This document shows positions 46,084-56,306 of a stretch of 64,000 bases of DNA, piece after piece. Under the pieces are notes generated by a model that did not search any database, was not told the origin of the DNA, and worked only from the letters and a program-made list of their open reading frames with translations. The DNA lies in the NCBI RefSeq assembly GCF_002813775.1, contig NZ_CP020370.1:5977501-6041500 (forward strand), in the 5' to 3' direction. The stretch comes from Candidatus Thiodictyon syntrophicum (GTDB taxonomy: Bacteria > Pseudomonadota > Gammaproteobacteria > Chromatiales > Chromatiaceae). The number at the start of each line of letters is the position of its first letter. The stretch's first letter is position 1. A program made the translations under genes and the position numbers.

Positions 46084-46431
46084 ATAGTCTTCTCTTTCGC
46101 CCTCGCGGCAACCGCCGCGGGCCTCGGCCCGACGACCGTCATCGCCTTCGACCTGGACCGCCTCAATGCTTCCGGCCTCCAGGGGCCGCCCGGCGGGCAG
46201 CGCGCCCTGGACTACGAATTCTGTATCCCGCGGGGCCAAGGGTCTCGGGATCAGGTGGCGGCCATCGACCCCAGCGCCCGCTTTTATCCAGGCAGTCGCG
46301 GGCGCAGCGGCTGCGGACCGGATCAGGTCCTGGTGCTCGGCAACACCCACCAGCCCGGTTATCGCGCGATCCTGCTGACCCTCGCCGCCCTGCCCTTCGT
46401 GACGCGCATCGCGGAGGCCCTGTTTGAATAG
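45964..46431 (+). CDS. Small secreted hypothetical protein whose 5' end overlaps a family B repeat
   Basis: The C-terminal 110 residues look like a conserved protein: TTVIAFDLDRLNASGLQGPP, RALDYEFCIPRGQGSRDQVA, ARFYPGSRGRSGCGPDQVLV, GNTHQPGYRAILLTLAALPF, ending RIAEALFE. Upstream in frame is a hydrophobic run (LRSFAFICGQIVFSFALAAT) that can serve as a signal peptide, and its first half is encoded by the family B repeat arm. ATG 45964 is the best available start, though the true start may have been replaced when the repeat inserted. Two cysteines could form a disulphide in the periplasm. Family and function not recognised. Confidence 0.5.
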   Translation: MDKAPGTAFWGVLGAWTRHDHRKAFLPISYLRSFAFICGQIVFSFALAATAAGLGPTTVIAFDLDRLNASGLQGPPGGQRALDYEFCIPRGQGSRDQVAAIDPSARFYPGSRGRSGCGPDQVLVLGNTHQPGYRAILLTLAALPFVTRIAEALFE

Positions 46432-46504
46432 CCTTTTTTCCTGTGAGCACGCAACTCGGTGGTATCATATTCATGTGACGAGTCACGTACAAGCCAGACA
46501 CAAT

Positions 46505-46810
46505 CGTTGTCGTTGTCGTGATCGTAATCGGAGAAGCGACGTAATTTGGGTTGCGAGAAAATCCGGGGCGGTCTTGATCATCATTGCGGCCACCGGGAGC
46601 GCCGCACCCCAGTGCGGCGCGGCCTATCCGCAGAACGCAACGCTGCGGTCGCTCGCGAGGCCGGGCCGCACTGGGGTGCGGCGCTCCCAGCGTCCGAGCG
46701 GGCTCAGGCCTGTGCGCTCGCCGGTGCGGCTTGGCGGGGATTATGATCAAGGCCATCCGGGGCGTTACGATAACCTCGATTACGACAACGACAACGACAA
46801 CGACAACGAC
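46505..46810. repeat. Family A arms (A3) enclosing a family C element (C3)
   Basis: The family A left arm (cgttgtcgttgtcgtgatcg, from 46505) and right arm (46777-46810, cgattacgacaacgacaac plus further AACGAC units) are about 250 bp apart. Between them, 46571-46752 starts gtcttgatcatcattgcgg and ends ggattatgatcaaggc, the family C termini, with the inner inverted pair gccgcaccccagtgcggc and gccgcactggggtgcggc. It looks like one repeat inserted into another. No gene is seen in 46432-46867. Confidence 0.75.
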
Positions 46811-46903
46811 ACCAAGAGTATTCGCTAATGAACTTGTTTACCTTATGAGTGGACCGTTCCTCGTCTTATGCGGCGGCACACCAACCACCAGCGGTTTACC
46901 GCG

Positions 46904-47857
46904 ATGACCGATCCTGACTCCGGGCCCCTGCCCGGCGCCCCTGCGCTGCGGCATCCGCGCTACTGGCCCAGTTGGCTTGCCGTCGGCCTGGCCTATGCCC
47001 TGGGTCGGCTCCCCTTCCCGCTCCTGTGGGCACTGGGTCAGGGCCTCGGACGGCTGGGCTATTACATGGCCACGGACCGGCGCGAGGTCGCCCGCCGCAA
47101 CCTGGGCATCTGTCTCGCCAACCGCACACCGACGCAGCGCGAGCGCATCCTGCGCGCCCATTTCGGCTGGCTGGGGGTGGCGGCCGTCACCCAGGGGCTG
47201 GTGTGGGGGATTTCGCGGGCGCGGCTCAAGCGTCTGGTGCTCATCCGCAACCCTGAGGTCATCGACGCCTGTATCGCCGCCGGTCGGCCGGTGATCGTGC
47301 TGGTGCCCCATTTCGTAGGGCTGGAACTGGCGGGCGCGGCCTTCACCGGCCTGGTCCATGCCGGGGTCTACATGTATCAGAAGATCCGTGACCCGGTGGT
47401 GGACCGCCAGGTCAAGCGGGCGCGCCGCCAGTACGGCAGTGTCTCCATTGAGCGCAGCGATGACCTGCGCGGCCTGATCCGCGTGGTGCGCTCCGGTACG
47501 CCCTTCTTCTACCTGCCGGACCAGGACGGCGGGCGCCGTGGTATCTTCGTGCCCTTCTGCGGCGTGCCGGCCTCCACGGTCCCCAGTCTCGGGCGCTTCG
47601 CCGCCCTGTCCGGGGCCCTGGTGATCCCGACCTTCGCCCGTTACCTGCCCTGGGGCCGGGGGCTGGAACTCGCCTTCGACGCGCCGCTCAGTCCCTTTCC
47701 CACCGGCGACCCGGCGGCCGACGCGGCCCTGATGAACCGGGTGATCGAGGCGCGCATCCACACCATGCCGGAGCAATACTTTTGGGTGCATCGCCGCTTC
47801 AAGACCCGTCCCCCGGGCGCGCCGCCCTTCTACCCGCCGAAACGGCGCCGCTCCTGA
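46904..47857 (+). CDS. Lipid A biosynthesis acyltransferase (LpxL/HtrB family)
   Basis: 317 aa from ATG 46904; ATG 46868 would add 12 residues, and neither has a clear ribosome-binding site. The N terminus has the family phrase LRHPRYWPSWLAVGLAYAL, with a hydrophobic anchor (LGRLPFPLLWALGQGLGRL). The catalytic HxxxxE is in VPHFVGLELAG; later motifs are YMYQKIRDPVVDRQVKRARR, LPDQDGGRRGIFVPFCGVPA and PEQYFWVHRRFKTRP. These enzymes add a secondary acyl chain from acyl-ACP to the lipid A precursor at the inner face of the inner membrane. It is followed by an overlapping integral-membrane gene, so the two are likely co-expressed. Confidence 0.92.
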   Translation: MTDPDSGPLPGAPALRHPRYWPSWLAVGLAYALGRLPFPLLWALGQGLGRLGYYMATDRREVARRNLGICLANRTPTQRERILRAHFGWLGVAAVTQGLVWGISRARLKRLVLIRNPEVIDACIAAGRPVIVLVPHFVGLELAGAAFTGLVHAGVYMYQKIRDPVVDRQVKRARRQYGSVSIERSDDLRGLIRVVRSGTPFFYLPDQDGGRRGIFVPFCGVPASTVPSLGRFAALSGALVIPTFARYLPWGRGLELAFDAPLSPFPTGDPAADAALMNRVIEARIHTMPEQYFWVHRRFKTRPPGAPPFYPPKRRRS

Positions 47858-48816
47858 GCAAGCCCGCACCCCTGGACGCTGCGCAGCGCCTGGGCACCCG
47901 CGGACCGCGCCTGGGCCAAGCGCGGGACTGGCTGATCGGCGCCGCCCTGCTCGTCGCCCTGGTCGCGGCGGTGCAGTACAGCGTCGGCTGGGGGACGCTG
48001 CTGGCCCCCTGGCTGGCCTTCTCCCCGCTCCTGGTCGGCTGGCTCTTTCTGCTCACGGCCCTGAGCTATGGCCTGCGCGCCGTGCGCGTCCACGACTGGT
48101 TCCGCCCGCGCTTGCAGGGGCAGTTCACCGGCGTACTGCGCCTGACGATCCTGCACAACAGCGCCAACAACCTGCTGCCGATGCGCACCGGGGAACTGGT
48201 CTTCCCCTGGCTGATGCGCCGCTATTTCGACTTTGGCCTGCTGGAGGCGACCGCGGCGCTGCTGTGGATCCGCATCCTGGACATGCACTTCCTGGGGCTC
48301 ATCGCGATCCTGATCCTGGACCTGCGCGACCCCTGGTGGGTCTGGTGGGCGGTGGGGCTCGCCTGGGTCGCCGGGCTCTCAGTACTGGCCCTGATCGGGC
48401 GCGTCGGCGCCTCACCCTGGTTGGCCGGGGGCGGGCGCGCACGCGCCCTGGTGCGGCAGGTCGCGGCCGCGGCGCCGCGCGACCCCTGGCTCATCGCCCG
48501 GGTCTATCTGTGGACCGTCGGGACCTGGACGCTCAAGTTCATCGCCTTTGCGAGTGTCCTGGCACACTTCGTCCCGGCCGACTTCTGGCGCGTGCTGGCC
48601 GGGGTGATGGGAGCGGAACTCTCCAGCGTACTGCCCGTCCACGGCATCGCCGGCAGCGGCAGCTACGAGATCGCCGCCATGGCCGCCCTGGTACCCCTGG
48701 GGGTGGCGCCCAAGGTCGCCTTGGCCGGTGCGGTCAACCTGCACCTGTTCCTCCTGGGAACCACCCTGCTGCTGGGCGGCCTGGCCTTCCTGTTGCCGCG
48801 TCCGCCGCGGTCTTAG
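47782..48816 (+). CDS. UPF0104/lysylphosphatidylglycerol-synthase-type membrane protein
   Basis: A multi-pass membrane protein with about eight hydrophobic segments (WLIGAALLVALVAAVQYSVG, LLVGWLFLLTALSYGLRAV, FLGLIAILILDL, HLFLLGTTLLLGGLAFLLP). The motif LTILHNSANNLLPMRTGELV is diagnostic of the LPG_synthase_TM/UPF0104 fold, and LPVHGIAGSGSYEIAAMAAL matches its later conserved segment. The start is unclear. The only common start codon in frame is TTG 47782, inside the lpxL-like gene. A CTG at 47854 overlaps the upstream TGA as CTGA and would give a more natural N terminus. Relatives are predicted lipid flippases or lipid-linked transporters; pairing with an LpxL-like gene points to envelope lipids. 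Confidence 0.85.
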   Translation: MGASPLQDPSPGRAALLPAETAPLLSKPAPLDAAQRLGTRGPRLGQARDWLIGAALLVALVAAVQYSVGWGTLLAPWLAFSPLLVGWLFLLTALSYGLRAVRVHDWFRPRLQGQFTGVLRLTILHNSANNLLPMRTGELVFPWLMRRYFDFGLLEATAALLWIRILDMHFLGLIAILILDLRDPWWVWWAVGLAWVAGLSVLALIGRVGASPWLAGGGRARALVRQVAAAAPRDPWLIARVYLWTVGTWTLKFIAFASVLAHFVPADFWRVLAGVMGAELSSVLPVHGIAGSGSYEIAAMAALVPLGVAPKVALAGAVNLHLFLLGTTLLLGGLAFLLPRPPRS

Positions 48817-48900
48817 CCCGGCGACCGGTCAGTGTCTAAGGTCCGTCCGGGGCGCCTGCTCGCCCCCTGATCCGCGACCCAATGAAGCCTTGAACATAAA

Positions 48901-49034
48901 ATCCACAGATGAACACAAATTCCCCTCGTATTGTCATGCGTTTATCGCTATGGTTACGATCAGCCGCAAGGTCGCCTCCCCGACCAAGCATAAGCCAATG
49001 AATAATCTGTGTTCATCTGTGTTCATCTGTGGAT
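48901..49034. repeat. Family B variant inverted pair (B5)
   Basis: atccacagatgaacacaaat at 48901-48920 and aatctgtgttcatctgtgt... at 49014-49034 are complementary. The layout matches family B but the sequence has diverged. No gene is seen in 48817-49115. Confidence 0.65.
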
Positions 49035-49115
49035 GATCGCTCTTTCTGGTTTGAACTCAGGGCATTGGACCGCATCGGCACTCTCCCCCCAACGACCAAG
49101 AGCGAGACTGATGTA

Positions 49116-50207
49116 ATGGTGGAATTGACCGTAGCGGACCGGATGCGGGGCGCCCTGTGGGGCATGTTCGTGGGTGATGCGCTGGCGATGCCGGTGCATT
49201 GGTACTACGACGTAGCCGCCCTGCGGCGCGAATTCGGCACCATTCGCGATTACCAGTCACCGCGGGCGGAGCATCCGAACTCCATCATGCCGCTGGCCAG
49301 TACCGGCCAGGCGGGGCGCGGGGCCCAGGATGGGGACCTGGTCGGTACCCTGATCCTGAAGGGTAAGAAGCACCTGTGGGGCCGGCCGCGCATCCATTAT
49401 CACCATGGGCTGCGGGCCGGGGACAATACGCTGAACCTGCTGTGCGCCCGGGTGCTGATCCGCTCCATGAACGCGGCCGGCGGCCATGACCCGGCGGCCT
49501 TCCTGCACGACTATGTGGCCTTTATGACGGCCCCGGACAGCCACCGGGACACCTATGCGGAGTCCTACCATCGGGCCTTCTTCGCCAACCTGGCCCGCGG
49601 CCTGCCGCCGGCGCGCTGTGCCGGCGCCGAGGGTCACGATACGGCCTCCATTGGCGGCCTGGTGTCGCTGCCGCCGGTCTTTCTGGCGGCGCCCGGCGCG
49701 CCTGATCAGGGGGCCGGTGCGGCCCTGGCACAATTGCGCCTGACCCACAGGTCCGCTGCGTTGGAACGCTACGCCCTGGCCCTGGGGGAATTGCTGGTCC
49801 GGCTGGTCGGGGACCCCGCGCCCCGGGTCGGGCCCCTGGCCTGCGCCCTGGCCGAACGCCTGGGGTTCCCGGCCGGCCGGGTGGTCGCGCAGGCGGCGGC
49901 CGGGCAGTTGTCGGACCTGGACGTGATCGGCGGTCGTTTGAGCCCGGCCTGCTACATCGATCAGTCCTTTCCGGCCGTCCTGTATCTGGCGGGGCGCTAT
50001 GCCGATGACCTCGAGGCGGCCCTGATCGCCAACGTCGGCGTGGGCGGCGACAACGCCCATCGGGGGGCGGTGTTAGGGGCGCTGCTCGGCGCGGCACTGG
50101 GGTATCGTGCGATCCCGGAGCGCTGGATTGCCGGACTGACCGCGCGGGCGGCGTTGGAGGATGAGATCGAAACCTTTGTGGGCCAATTCGGCGGGACATC
50201 GCCCTAG
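49116..50207 (+). CDS. ADP-ribosylglycohydrolase family protein
   Basis: 363 aa from ATG 49116; a longer in-frame start at 49029 would translate repeat DNA. The N terminus ADRMRGALWGMFVGDALAMP is the family start, where the first metal-binding acidic residues follow. RAGDNTLNLLCARVLI supplies GDNT, and the C-terminal IANVGVGGDNAHRGAVLGAL is the GGDNxxxG metal loop. Members remove ADP-ribose from proteins, such as DraG on nitrogenase reductase, or from small molecules. The target here is unknown, and no nif or ADP-ribosyltransferase gene is adjacent. Cytoplasmic, with no signal peptide. Confidence 0.88.
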   Translation: MVELTVADRMRGALWGMFVGDALAMPVHWYYDVAALRREFGTIRDYQSPRAEHPNSIMPLASTGQAGRGAQDGDLVGTLILKGKKHLWGRPRIHYHHGLRAGDNTLNLLCARVLIRSMNAAGGHDPAAFLHDYVAFMTAPDSHRDTYAESYHRAFFANLARGLPPARCAGAEGHDTASIGGLVSLPPVFLAAPGAPDQGAGAALAQLRLTHRSAALERYALALGELLVRLVGDPAPRVGPLACALAERLGFPAGRVVAQAAAGQLSDLDVIGGRLSPACYIDQSFPAVLYLAGRYADDLEAALIANVGVGGDNAHRGAVLGALLGAALGYRAIPERWIAGLTARAALEDEIETFVGQFGGTSP

Positions 50208-50232
50208 GACCGTGCAGCGCAACTCTCGATCG

Positions 50233-50955
50233 CTAACGGTAATCCTCCGCCCGGATACGCTCGGCGGGCATGAAATGGGGCGGGAACTCGGTGACCTGGC
50301 CGTCGGTTTCGGCGCGCCCGGTGCGGTAGTCCCGCGTGCGCCGGGACTTGATGGCGCCGCGGCCGTCCGCCCGCACCACTTCATCGGCGATCAGCCCGAA
50401 GGCCTGCTCTTTCGCGTCCCAGGCGAGCACCAGGCGCACCGAGACAAACCCATCCGCGTTGCCGATCCAACTGATCGTGAGTTCACGCTCGGCAATGTCG
50501 ATTTCAAAGGGGGCGGCCTGGGGGTCGCGGTTGACGGTCCCCAGGCATTGGACGCAGGGGAGCAGGCCTTCGAGGAGGGCCGCACGGCGATATTTTCCGT
50601 CCGCGCCCAGGGAGAAGATCCCGAGCCCGCGGCTGCCCACCGGGAGCACGAGATCGTCGGGGATGGCATCGCGCCGGTGCAGTACGACCACCACGTCCTC
50701 GCGCTGGTCGTCGCTCAGGAATCCGCCCACCGCGGTGACCGGCTCCCACATGCGGGTGATCCAGCGTTTCATGTTCAGCGGTTCGATGTCCGGCTTGGCG
50801 TCGGGGGGCGCGGCCGCGGACGATAGCGACACGAGGCACAGCGTCAGCAGCAGCCCCGGCAGAGCCGCCCGCCGCCTGGCCCCGGTGCGCGCACCACCGG
50901 CCGCGCCCGTGCGGGCCGTGACGCCGCTCACCAGGCCCAGCACGGCAATGGTCAT
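50233..50955 (-). CDS. Hypothetical protein with N-terminal hydrophobic segment, downstream of aroE
   Basis: 240 aa from ATG 50955, which overlaps the aroE stop as ATGA. An N-terminal Ala/Arg-rich stretch leads into a hydrophobic segment ([19 protein letters not shown]), probably a signal peptide that starts further in than ATG 50955 suggests. The mature part ([80 protein letters not shown]) has regularly spaced strands and no enzyme motif I know. Probably periplasmic, function unknown, co-transcribed with hemB and aroE. Confidence 0.65.
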   Translation of the reverse strand: MTIAVLGLVSGVTARTGAAGGARTGARRRAALPGLLLTLCLVSLSSAAAPPDAKPDIEPLNMKRWITRMWEPVTAVGGFLSDDQREDVVVVLHRRDAIPDDLVLPVGSRGLGIFSLGADGKYRRAALLEGLLPCVQCLGTVNRDPQAAPFEIDIAERELTISWIGNADGFVSVRLVLAWDAKEQAFGLIADEVVRADGRGAIKSRRTRDYRTGRAETDGQVTEFPPHFMPAERIRAEDYR

Positions 50956-51773
50956 TGGGTTGGCCGCAGCAGTTCGATCACCGGCGCGGTCTGCGGCATG
51001 ATCCCGCGCCACAGACGGAAGGACTCCGCCGCCTGCTCTACCAGCATCCCGAGCCCATCGAGCGCCTGTGCGGCCCCGTGGGCGCGGCCCCAGCAACAGA
51101 AGGGCGTGGGCCTGTCCCCGTAGAGCAGGTCGTAGGTCCAGGCGCCCGGGGCGAGGCACCGGGGCGGCAGCGGCGGCACCGCCCCCGTCAGTCCGGCGGC
51201 GGTCGCGTTGATGATGAGGTCGAAGTCGGTGCCCCCCAGATCCGTCAGGCCGCAGCCGCTCACCGCGCCCAGGTCGGCCGCGGCGTCGGCCAGGGCGGTA
51301 GCACGGGCGGCCGTGCGGTTGGCGATCAGCAGTTCCTTGAGGCCAGTCTCCAGCAAGGGCCGCAGAACGCCCCGGGCGGCCCCGCCGGCACCGAGCAGGA
51401 GTAAGCGCCGACCGGCGAAGGCGAAACCGTGATTCTCCCGCAAGTCGCGGACCAGCCCCACGCCATCGGTATTGTCACCCCGCAACCGGCCCCCGGGAAG
51501 CGGAATCAGGGTGTTGACCGCCCCGGCGGCAGCGGCCCCGGGGCTGTGTTCATCCGCGAGCCGAAAGGCCTGCTCCTTGAACGGCACCGTCACATTGAGG
51601 CCCCGCCCCCCGTCCCCAAAGAAGCGCCGCACCGTCCCTTCAAAATCGTCCGGCTCGGCCAGCAGCCGACCATACTCCAGGTCCGCTCCCGTCTGCCGGG
51701 CAAAGGCGGCATGGATCAATGGGGACTTGCTATGGGCGATCGGGTTGCCGATGACGGCGTAACGCTGCCGCAT
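50952..51773 (-). CDS. aroE: Shikimate dehydrogenase
   Basis: 273 aa, NADP-dependent reduction of 3-dehydroshikimate to shikimate, fourth step of chorismate synthesis. Substrate residues are visible in [10 protein letters not shown] (9-18), the catalytic Lys 66 in [11 protein letters not shown], and DNTDGVG (100-106). The nucleotide loop GAGGAARG spans 128-135, and the NADP-specific IANRTAARA follows the next strand. INATAAGL and the C-terminal [18 protein letters not shown] complete the family signature. It lies nine bases after hemB in the same direction and overlaps the downstream hypothetical gene, so the three form an operon. Confidence 0.95.
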   Translation of the reverse strand: MRQRYAVIGNPIAHSKSPLIHAAFARQTGADLEYGRLLAEPDDFEGTVRRFFGDGGRGLNVTVPFKEQAFRLADEHSPGAAAAGAVNTLIPLPGGRLRGDNTDGVGLVRDLRENHGFAFAGRRLLLLGAGGAARGVLRPLLETGLKELLIANRTAARATALADAAADLGAVSGCGLTDLGGTDFDLIINATAAGLTGAVPPLPPRCLAPGAWTYDLLYGDRPTPFCCWGRAHGAAQALDGLGMLVEQAAESFRLWRGIMPQTAPVIELLRPTQ

Positions 51774-51782
51774 GGGTCGGTC

Positions 51783-53217
<1,435 letters not shown>

Positions 53218-53607
53218 ATGTTACTTCGATCCAACACCAGGCCACCCATTTTCACTGTGGACTTGGCCCAGTTCCAGGCCCTGGTCGTCGAGGCCTCCAA
53301 CCAGCAGGCGATACTGGTAGATTTCTGCGCCGACTGGTGCAGCGCCTGCCACACCCTATCGCCCCATCTGGAGCGGGTGATCAACGAACTGGACGGCGCC
53401 ATCCGCCTCGCGCGGGTGGAGATCGACGGCGGCGAGAACATGAAGCTGGCCGCCCTTTACCGGCTGCGCGCCTTCCCCACCGTGATCCTGTTCCAGGGCG
53501 GCCAGGAGTATGGGCGTTTCAGTGGGGCACGCTCCACCCACCAGGTCCGCGACTGGGTGCTCGCGCGCCTGGGGAGCGGGGAAGAGCACCGCCGCCAGGG
53601 CGTCTGA
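53218..53607 (+). CDS. Thioredoxin-family protein
   Basis: 129 aa. Active-site WCSAC gives Cys 41 and Cys 44 (ILVDFCADWCSACHTL), and the cis-proline loop is LRAFPTVILFQGGQEYGRFS. There is no signal peptide, so it is cytoplasmic. The N-terminal VDLAQFQALVVEASNQQAIL matches the first helix and strand of co-chaperone or simple thioredoxins. An extra Cys sits at residue 37. The next gene begins six bases after its stop, so a redox protein and a cyclic-nucleotide-type sensor are probably made together. Confidence 0.9.
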   Translation: MLLRSNTRPPIFTVDLAQFQALVVEASNQQAILVDFCADWCSACHTLSPHLERVINELDGAIRLARVEIDGGENMKLAALYRLRAFPTVILFQGGQEYGRFSGARSTHQVRDWVLARLGSGEEHRRQGV

Positions 53608-53613
53608 GCGGCG

Positions 53614-54198
53614 ATGACCGGGAACCAGTGCGCGAACAACGCCCCGCCGACGGCATCGCCAGGCCCCAACCCTGCCCAGTCAGTCCCGAACACCGCGGAC
53701 GAACTGACCCTATTGCGCGACATGCCGATCTTCGGCGCCGTCCCGGATCAAGCGCTGGCCTACCTTAACGCGCGGGCCGAGCGCGTGGCGATGCCGGCCG
53801 GGCACTGGTTCTTTCGCCAGGGCGACCGGGGCGAGACGATGTATGTCCTGCGCTCCGGGCGGGTCGAGATCCACCGCGCCTTGGGCGAGCGTGCCGAGGT
53901 CATCGGGAGACTGGGACCGGGGGACTGCTTTGGTGAGATGGCCCTCATCGATCTCTACCCGCGCAGCGCCGGGGTCCGCGCCGCGGAGGACTGCGTCGCC
54001 CTGGGGCTCAGCAACGCGCTGCTCTACCAACTCTACGCGGCGGACCCCGAGCCCTTCACCCTGATCATGATGAACCTGGCGCGGGAACTGAGCCGGCGAC
54101 TGCGCCGCACCGAGGCCATGCTGTTCAAGCACCATGGACCACTACCGCACCCGGAGCGCCACCCGACGGGGACGCCCAGCGAAATCCCATATGTATAG
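53614..54198 (+). CDS. Cyclic nucleotide-binding domain protein
   Basis: 194 aa. After a disordered Pro/Asn-rich N terminus the CRP-type beta-barrel begins at LLRDMPIFGAVPDQALAYL, continues GHWFFRQGDRGETMYVLRSG and reaches the phosphate-binding cassette GDCFGEMALIDLYPRSAGVR. That cassette keeps the Glu and Arg that hold the cyclic phosphate. No DNA-binding helix-turn-helix follows; the end is a helix (LARELSRRLRRTEAMLFK) and a short tail. It is therefore a stand-alone sensor rather than a transcription factor. The ligand may be cAMP or cGMP by family. Operon with the thioredoxin-like gene. Confidence 0.88.
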   Translation: MTGNQCANNAPPTASPGPNPAQSVPNTADELTLLRDMPIFGAVPDQALAYLNARAERVAMPAGHWFFRQGDRGETMYVLRSGRVEIHRALGERAEVIGRLGPGDCFGEMALIDLYPRSAGVRAAEDCVALGLSNALLYQLYAADPEPFTLIMMNLARELSRRLRRTEAMLFKHHGPLPHPERHPTGTPSEIPYV

Positions 54199-54287
54199 AA
54201 AGGCATCACCTCAGACTGACGAGTCAGCGGCCACAAAGTAAGCATCAACGACAGCGCCGGTTGGTTGTAAACAGAGCCCGGGATCGA

Positions 54288-54785
54288 TCACGCGCTCGCC
54301 GCGGCGGCGGCCTGACCCGGCACCAGGTTACGGATCAACTCAGGCTCGGGCAGCCCGCGGACCACCAGGGCCGGGGCCTTGCCGCCGGTGTAGACGCTGA
54401 GGTCGCCGATATAGAGCGCGCGCTGCCACCAATTCTGGTCGATCCGCAGACCGCGCACCGCGCCCAGCTTGATCTCCATCTGCTGCTTGGCCATGAAGCC
54501 CCTGCTCAAGACCAGGGCCGCGTCCGTGACCGTGAAACGCTCGAAGCGGGTGGGGGCGTACCAGGCATAGAGCCGCATACTGGCCAGGGCGAAGATCACC
54601 ACGCCGAGGAACTGAAAGAACTCCGCACTCCACCCCGGTGCCAGCCCCGCCAGGGTCGCCGGAGAAACGTAGCGGCCGGCCCCGACCAGCAGGACCCCGG
54701 CCAGCATGATCGCCAGCACGAGCAGGGTGGAGAGGGGGCGCATCCGGAATACTCGCGGGTGTGCCTCGTAACGGACCTCGGACAT
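54288..54785 (-). CDS. Bacterial PH domain (bPH2) membrane protein
   Basis: 165 aa. The family start VRYEAHPRVFRMRPLSTLLV leads into two membrane helices (about 18-36 and 58-75). A bPH2 domain then starts at YAPTRFERFTVTDAALVLSR and continues MEIKLGAVRGLRIDQNWWQR and ALYIGDLSVYTGGKAPALVV. The terminal LPEPELIRNLV is also typical. Members (YdbS-like) are inner-membrane proteins of unknown function. It is convergent with the cNMP-binding gene. Confidence 0.87.
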   Translation of the reverse strand: MSEVRYEAHPRVFRMRPLSTLLVLAIMLAGVLLVGAGRYVSPATLAGLAPGWSAEFFQFLGVVIFALASMRLYAWYAPTRFERFTVTDAALVLSRGFMAKQQMEIKLGAVRGLRIDQNWWQRALYIGDLSVYTGGKAPALVVRGLPEPELIRNLVPGQAAAAASA

Positions 54786-55087
54786 CTGAAACTCCCGGAA
54801 CCTGTATCCACAAGGGTGGAAAAGGGTGGCGGATCGGGCGGCGAACAGTGCAAATGGGCGCGACTTTCGGAACCATGAGTCGTCGGCTGCGCCGGCCCGG
54901 CCGGATCGGCGCGGATATTATCAGTAAGGGCCGGAGGCGTGAAGTGCCCGGCCGCCGCCGCACGGGGCGACCGGCGCGACGGCTACGCGTTTGGGCCTCG
55001 ATCGCCTCGACCTTCAGGGACGCCGGCGCGGCCAGTGCGGTGTGGGTGCCGCCCAGGTCCCGACCGCGGACGGCGCGCCCGACGCGC
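54786..55087. other. Intergenic, nothing recognised
   Basis: 302 bp between fbp (upstream) and the PH-domain gene on the same strand. No palindrome with a T-run, RNA gene or supported ORF. Confidence 0.45.
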
Positions 55088-56101
55088 TCACCCCTCGCGG
55101 TGATAGGCGAGGATGCGCTCCACCTCGTTGCGCGAGCCCAGGATGACCGGCACCCGCTGGTGCAGTGACTCCGGCTGCAGTTCCATGATGCGCGAGGTCC
55201 CGGTAATGGAACCGCCGCCGGCCTGCTCCACGATGAAGGACATGGGGTTGGCCTCGTAGAGCAGGCGCAGCTTCCCGCCTAAGTCCTTGGCCTTCATCTT
55301 GGAGTCCATGGGGTACATGAAGACCCCGCCGCGTGTCAGGATACGGTGCACCTCCGCCACCATGGAGGCGATCCAGCGCATGTTGAAATCGTCCCCGCGC
55401 GGGCCCTCCTTGCCGTCCAGGCACTCCTGGACGTAGCGGCGCACCGGCGGCTCCCAGAAGCGCATGTTCGAGACATTGATGGCGAACTCCCGGGTGTCCG
55501 CCGGGATCTGCATCCGCGGGTGGGTGAGGATGAACTCCCCGATATTCTGGTCCAGGGTAAAGCCGTTCACCCCGTTGCCGGAGGTCAGCACCATCATGGT
55601 CGAGGGCCCGTAGAGCGCGTAGCCCGCGGCCACCTGCTGGGTCCCGGCCTGCAGGAAGTCCTGCTCGCTCGGATGCTGGCAGCTCCCGGCGCACCGCAGG
55701 ATGGAGAAGATGGTCCCCACCGAGACGTTCACGTCGATGTTGGAGGAGCCGTCCAGGGGGTCGAAGGTCAGCAGGTACTTGCCGCGGGGCTTGCCGGCCG
55801 GGATCGGGTAGATCTCGTCCATCTCCTCCGAGGCCATGGCCGCCAGGTGCCCGGCCCACTCGTTGGACTTGATGAAGACCTCGTTGGAGAGGATATCGAG
55901 CTTTTTCTGGGTTTCCCCCTGGATGTTCTCGCTGCCCGCGCTGCCCAGCACCCCCACCAGGGCGCCGTGGTTGACATAGTGACTGATCACCTTGCAGGCG
56001 GTGACGATGTCGTTCAAGAGCGAGGTGAAGTCACCGGTGGCCCCGGCGATGCGCCGCTGCTCCTCGATGATGAACTGGGTGATGGTCGTGCCGTTGTGCA
56101 T
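55088..56101 (-). CDS. fbp: Fructose-1,6-bisphosphatase class I
   Basis: 337 aa from ATG 56101, with GAGGAG just upstream on the coding strand. It hydrolyses fructose 1,6-bisphosphate to fructose 6-phosphate for gluconeogenesis and, in autotrophs, the Calvin cycle. Metal ligands are in [13 protein letters not shown] and the [15 protein letters not shown] motif. Substrate residues are in [46 protein letters not shown] and the end [20 protein letters not shown]. The family start [13 protein letters not shown] confirms the chosen ATG; an in-frame extension upstream to 56434 lacks homology. Monocistronic here. Confidence 0.96.
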   Translation of the reverse strand: MHNGTTITQFIIEEQRRIAGATGDFTSLLNDIVTACKVISHYVNHGALVGVLGSAGSENIQGETQKKLDILSNEVFIKSNEWAGHLAAMASEEMDEIYPIPAGKPRGKYLLTFDPLDGSSNIDVNVSVGTIFSILRCAGSCQHPSEQDFLQAGTQQVAAGYALYGPSTMMVLTSGNGVNGFTLDQNIGEFILTHPRMQIPADTREFAINVSNMRFWEPPVRRYVQECLDGKEGPRGDDFNMRWIASMVAEVHRILTRGGVFMYPMDSKMKAKDLGGKLRLLYEANPMSFIVEQAGGGSITGTSRIMELQPESLHQRVPVILGSRNEVERILAYHREG

Positions 56102-56306
56102 GGGACTCCTCGTCGGTCGATGGTGGAGCGGGCGGCCGGCCGGAAACCGGGCCGGACGGACTTGCCAGTATAGGGACCCCAGCCCCGGAAACGGAATCGG
56201 AATCGGAAACACGCGTTCACAGGATCGCGGTTCCTGTCGGCGTTGGTTCGCGGGACTTGTGGGGCAATATGACGTACGATAGTAACCTCTTCCCCCGAGC
56301 CGCGCC

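Noticed and set aside
46571-46752. Possible rRNA or tRNA-like structured RNA
   Set aside because: The strong stems are explained by the palindromic repeat family C. No tRNA cloverleaf or conserved RNA motif is present.
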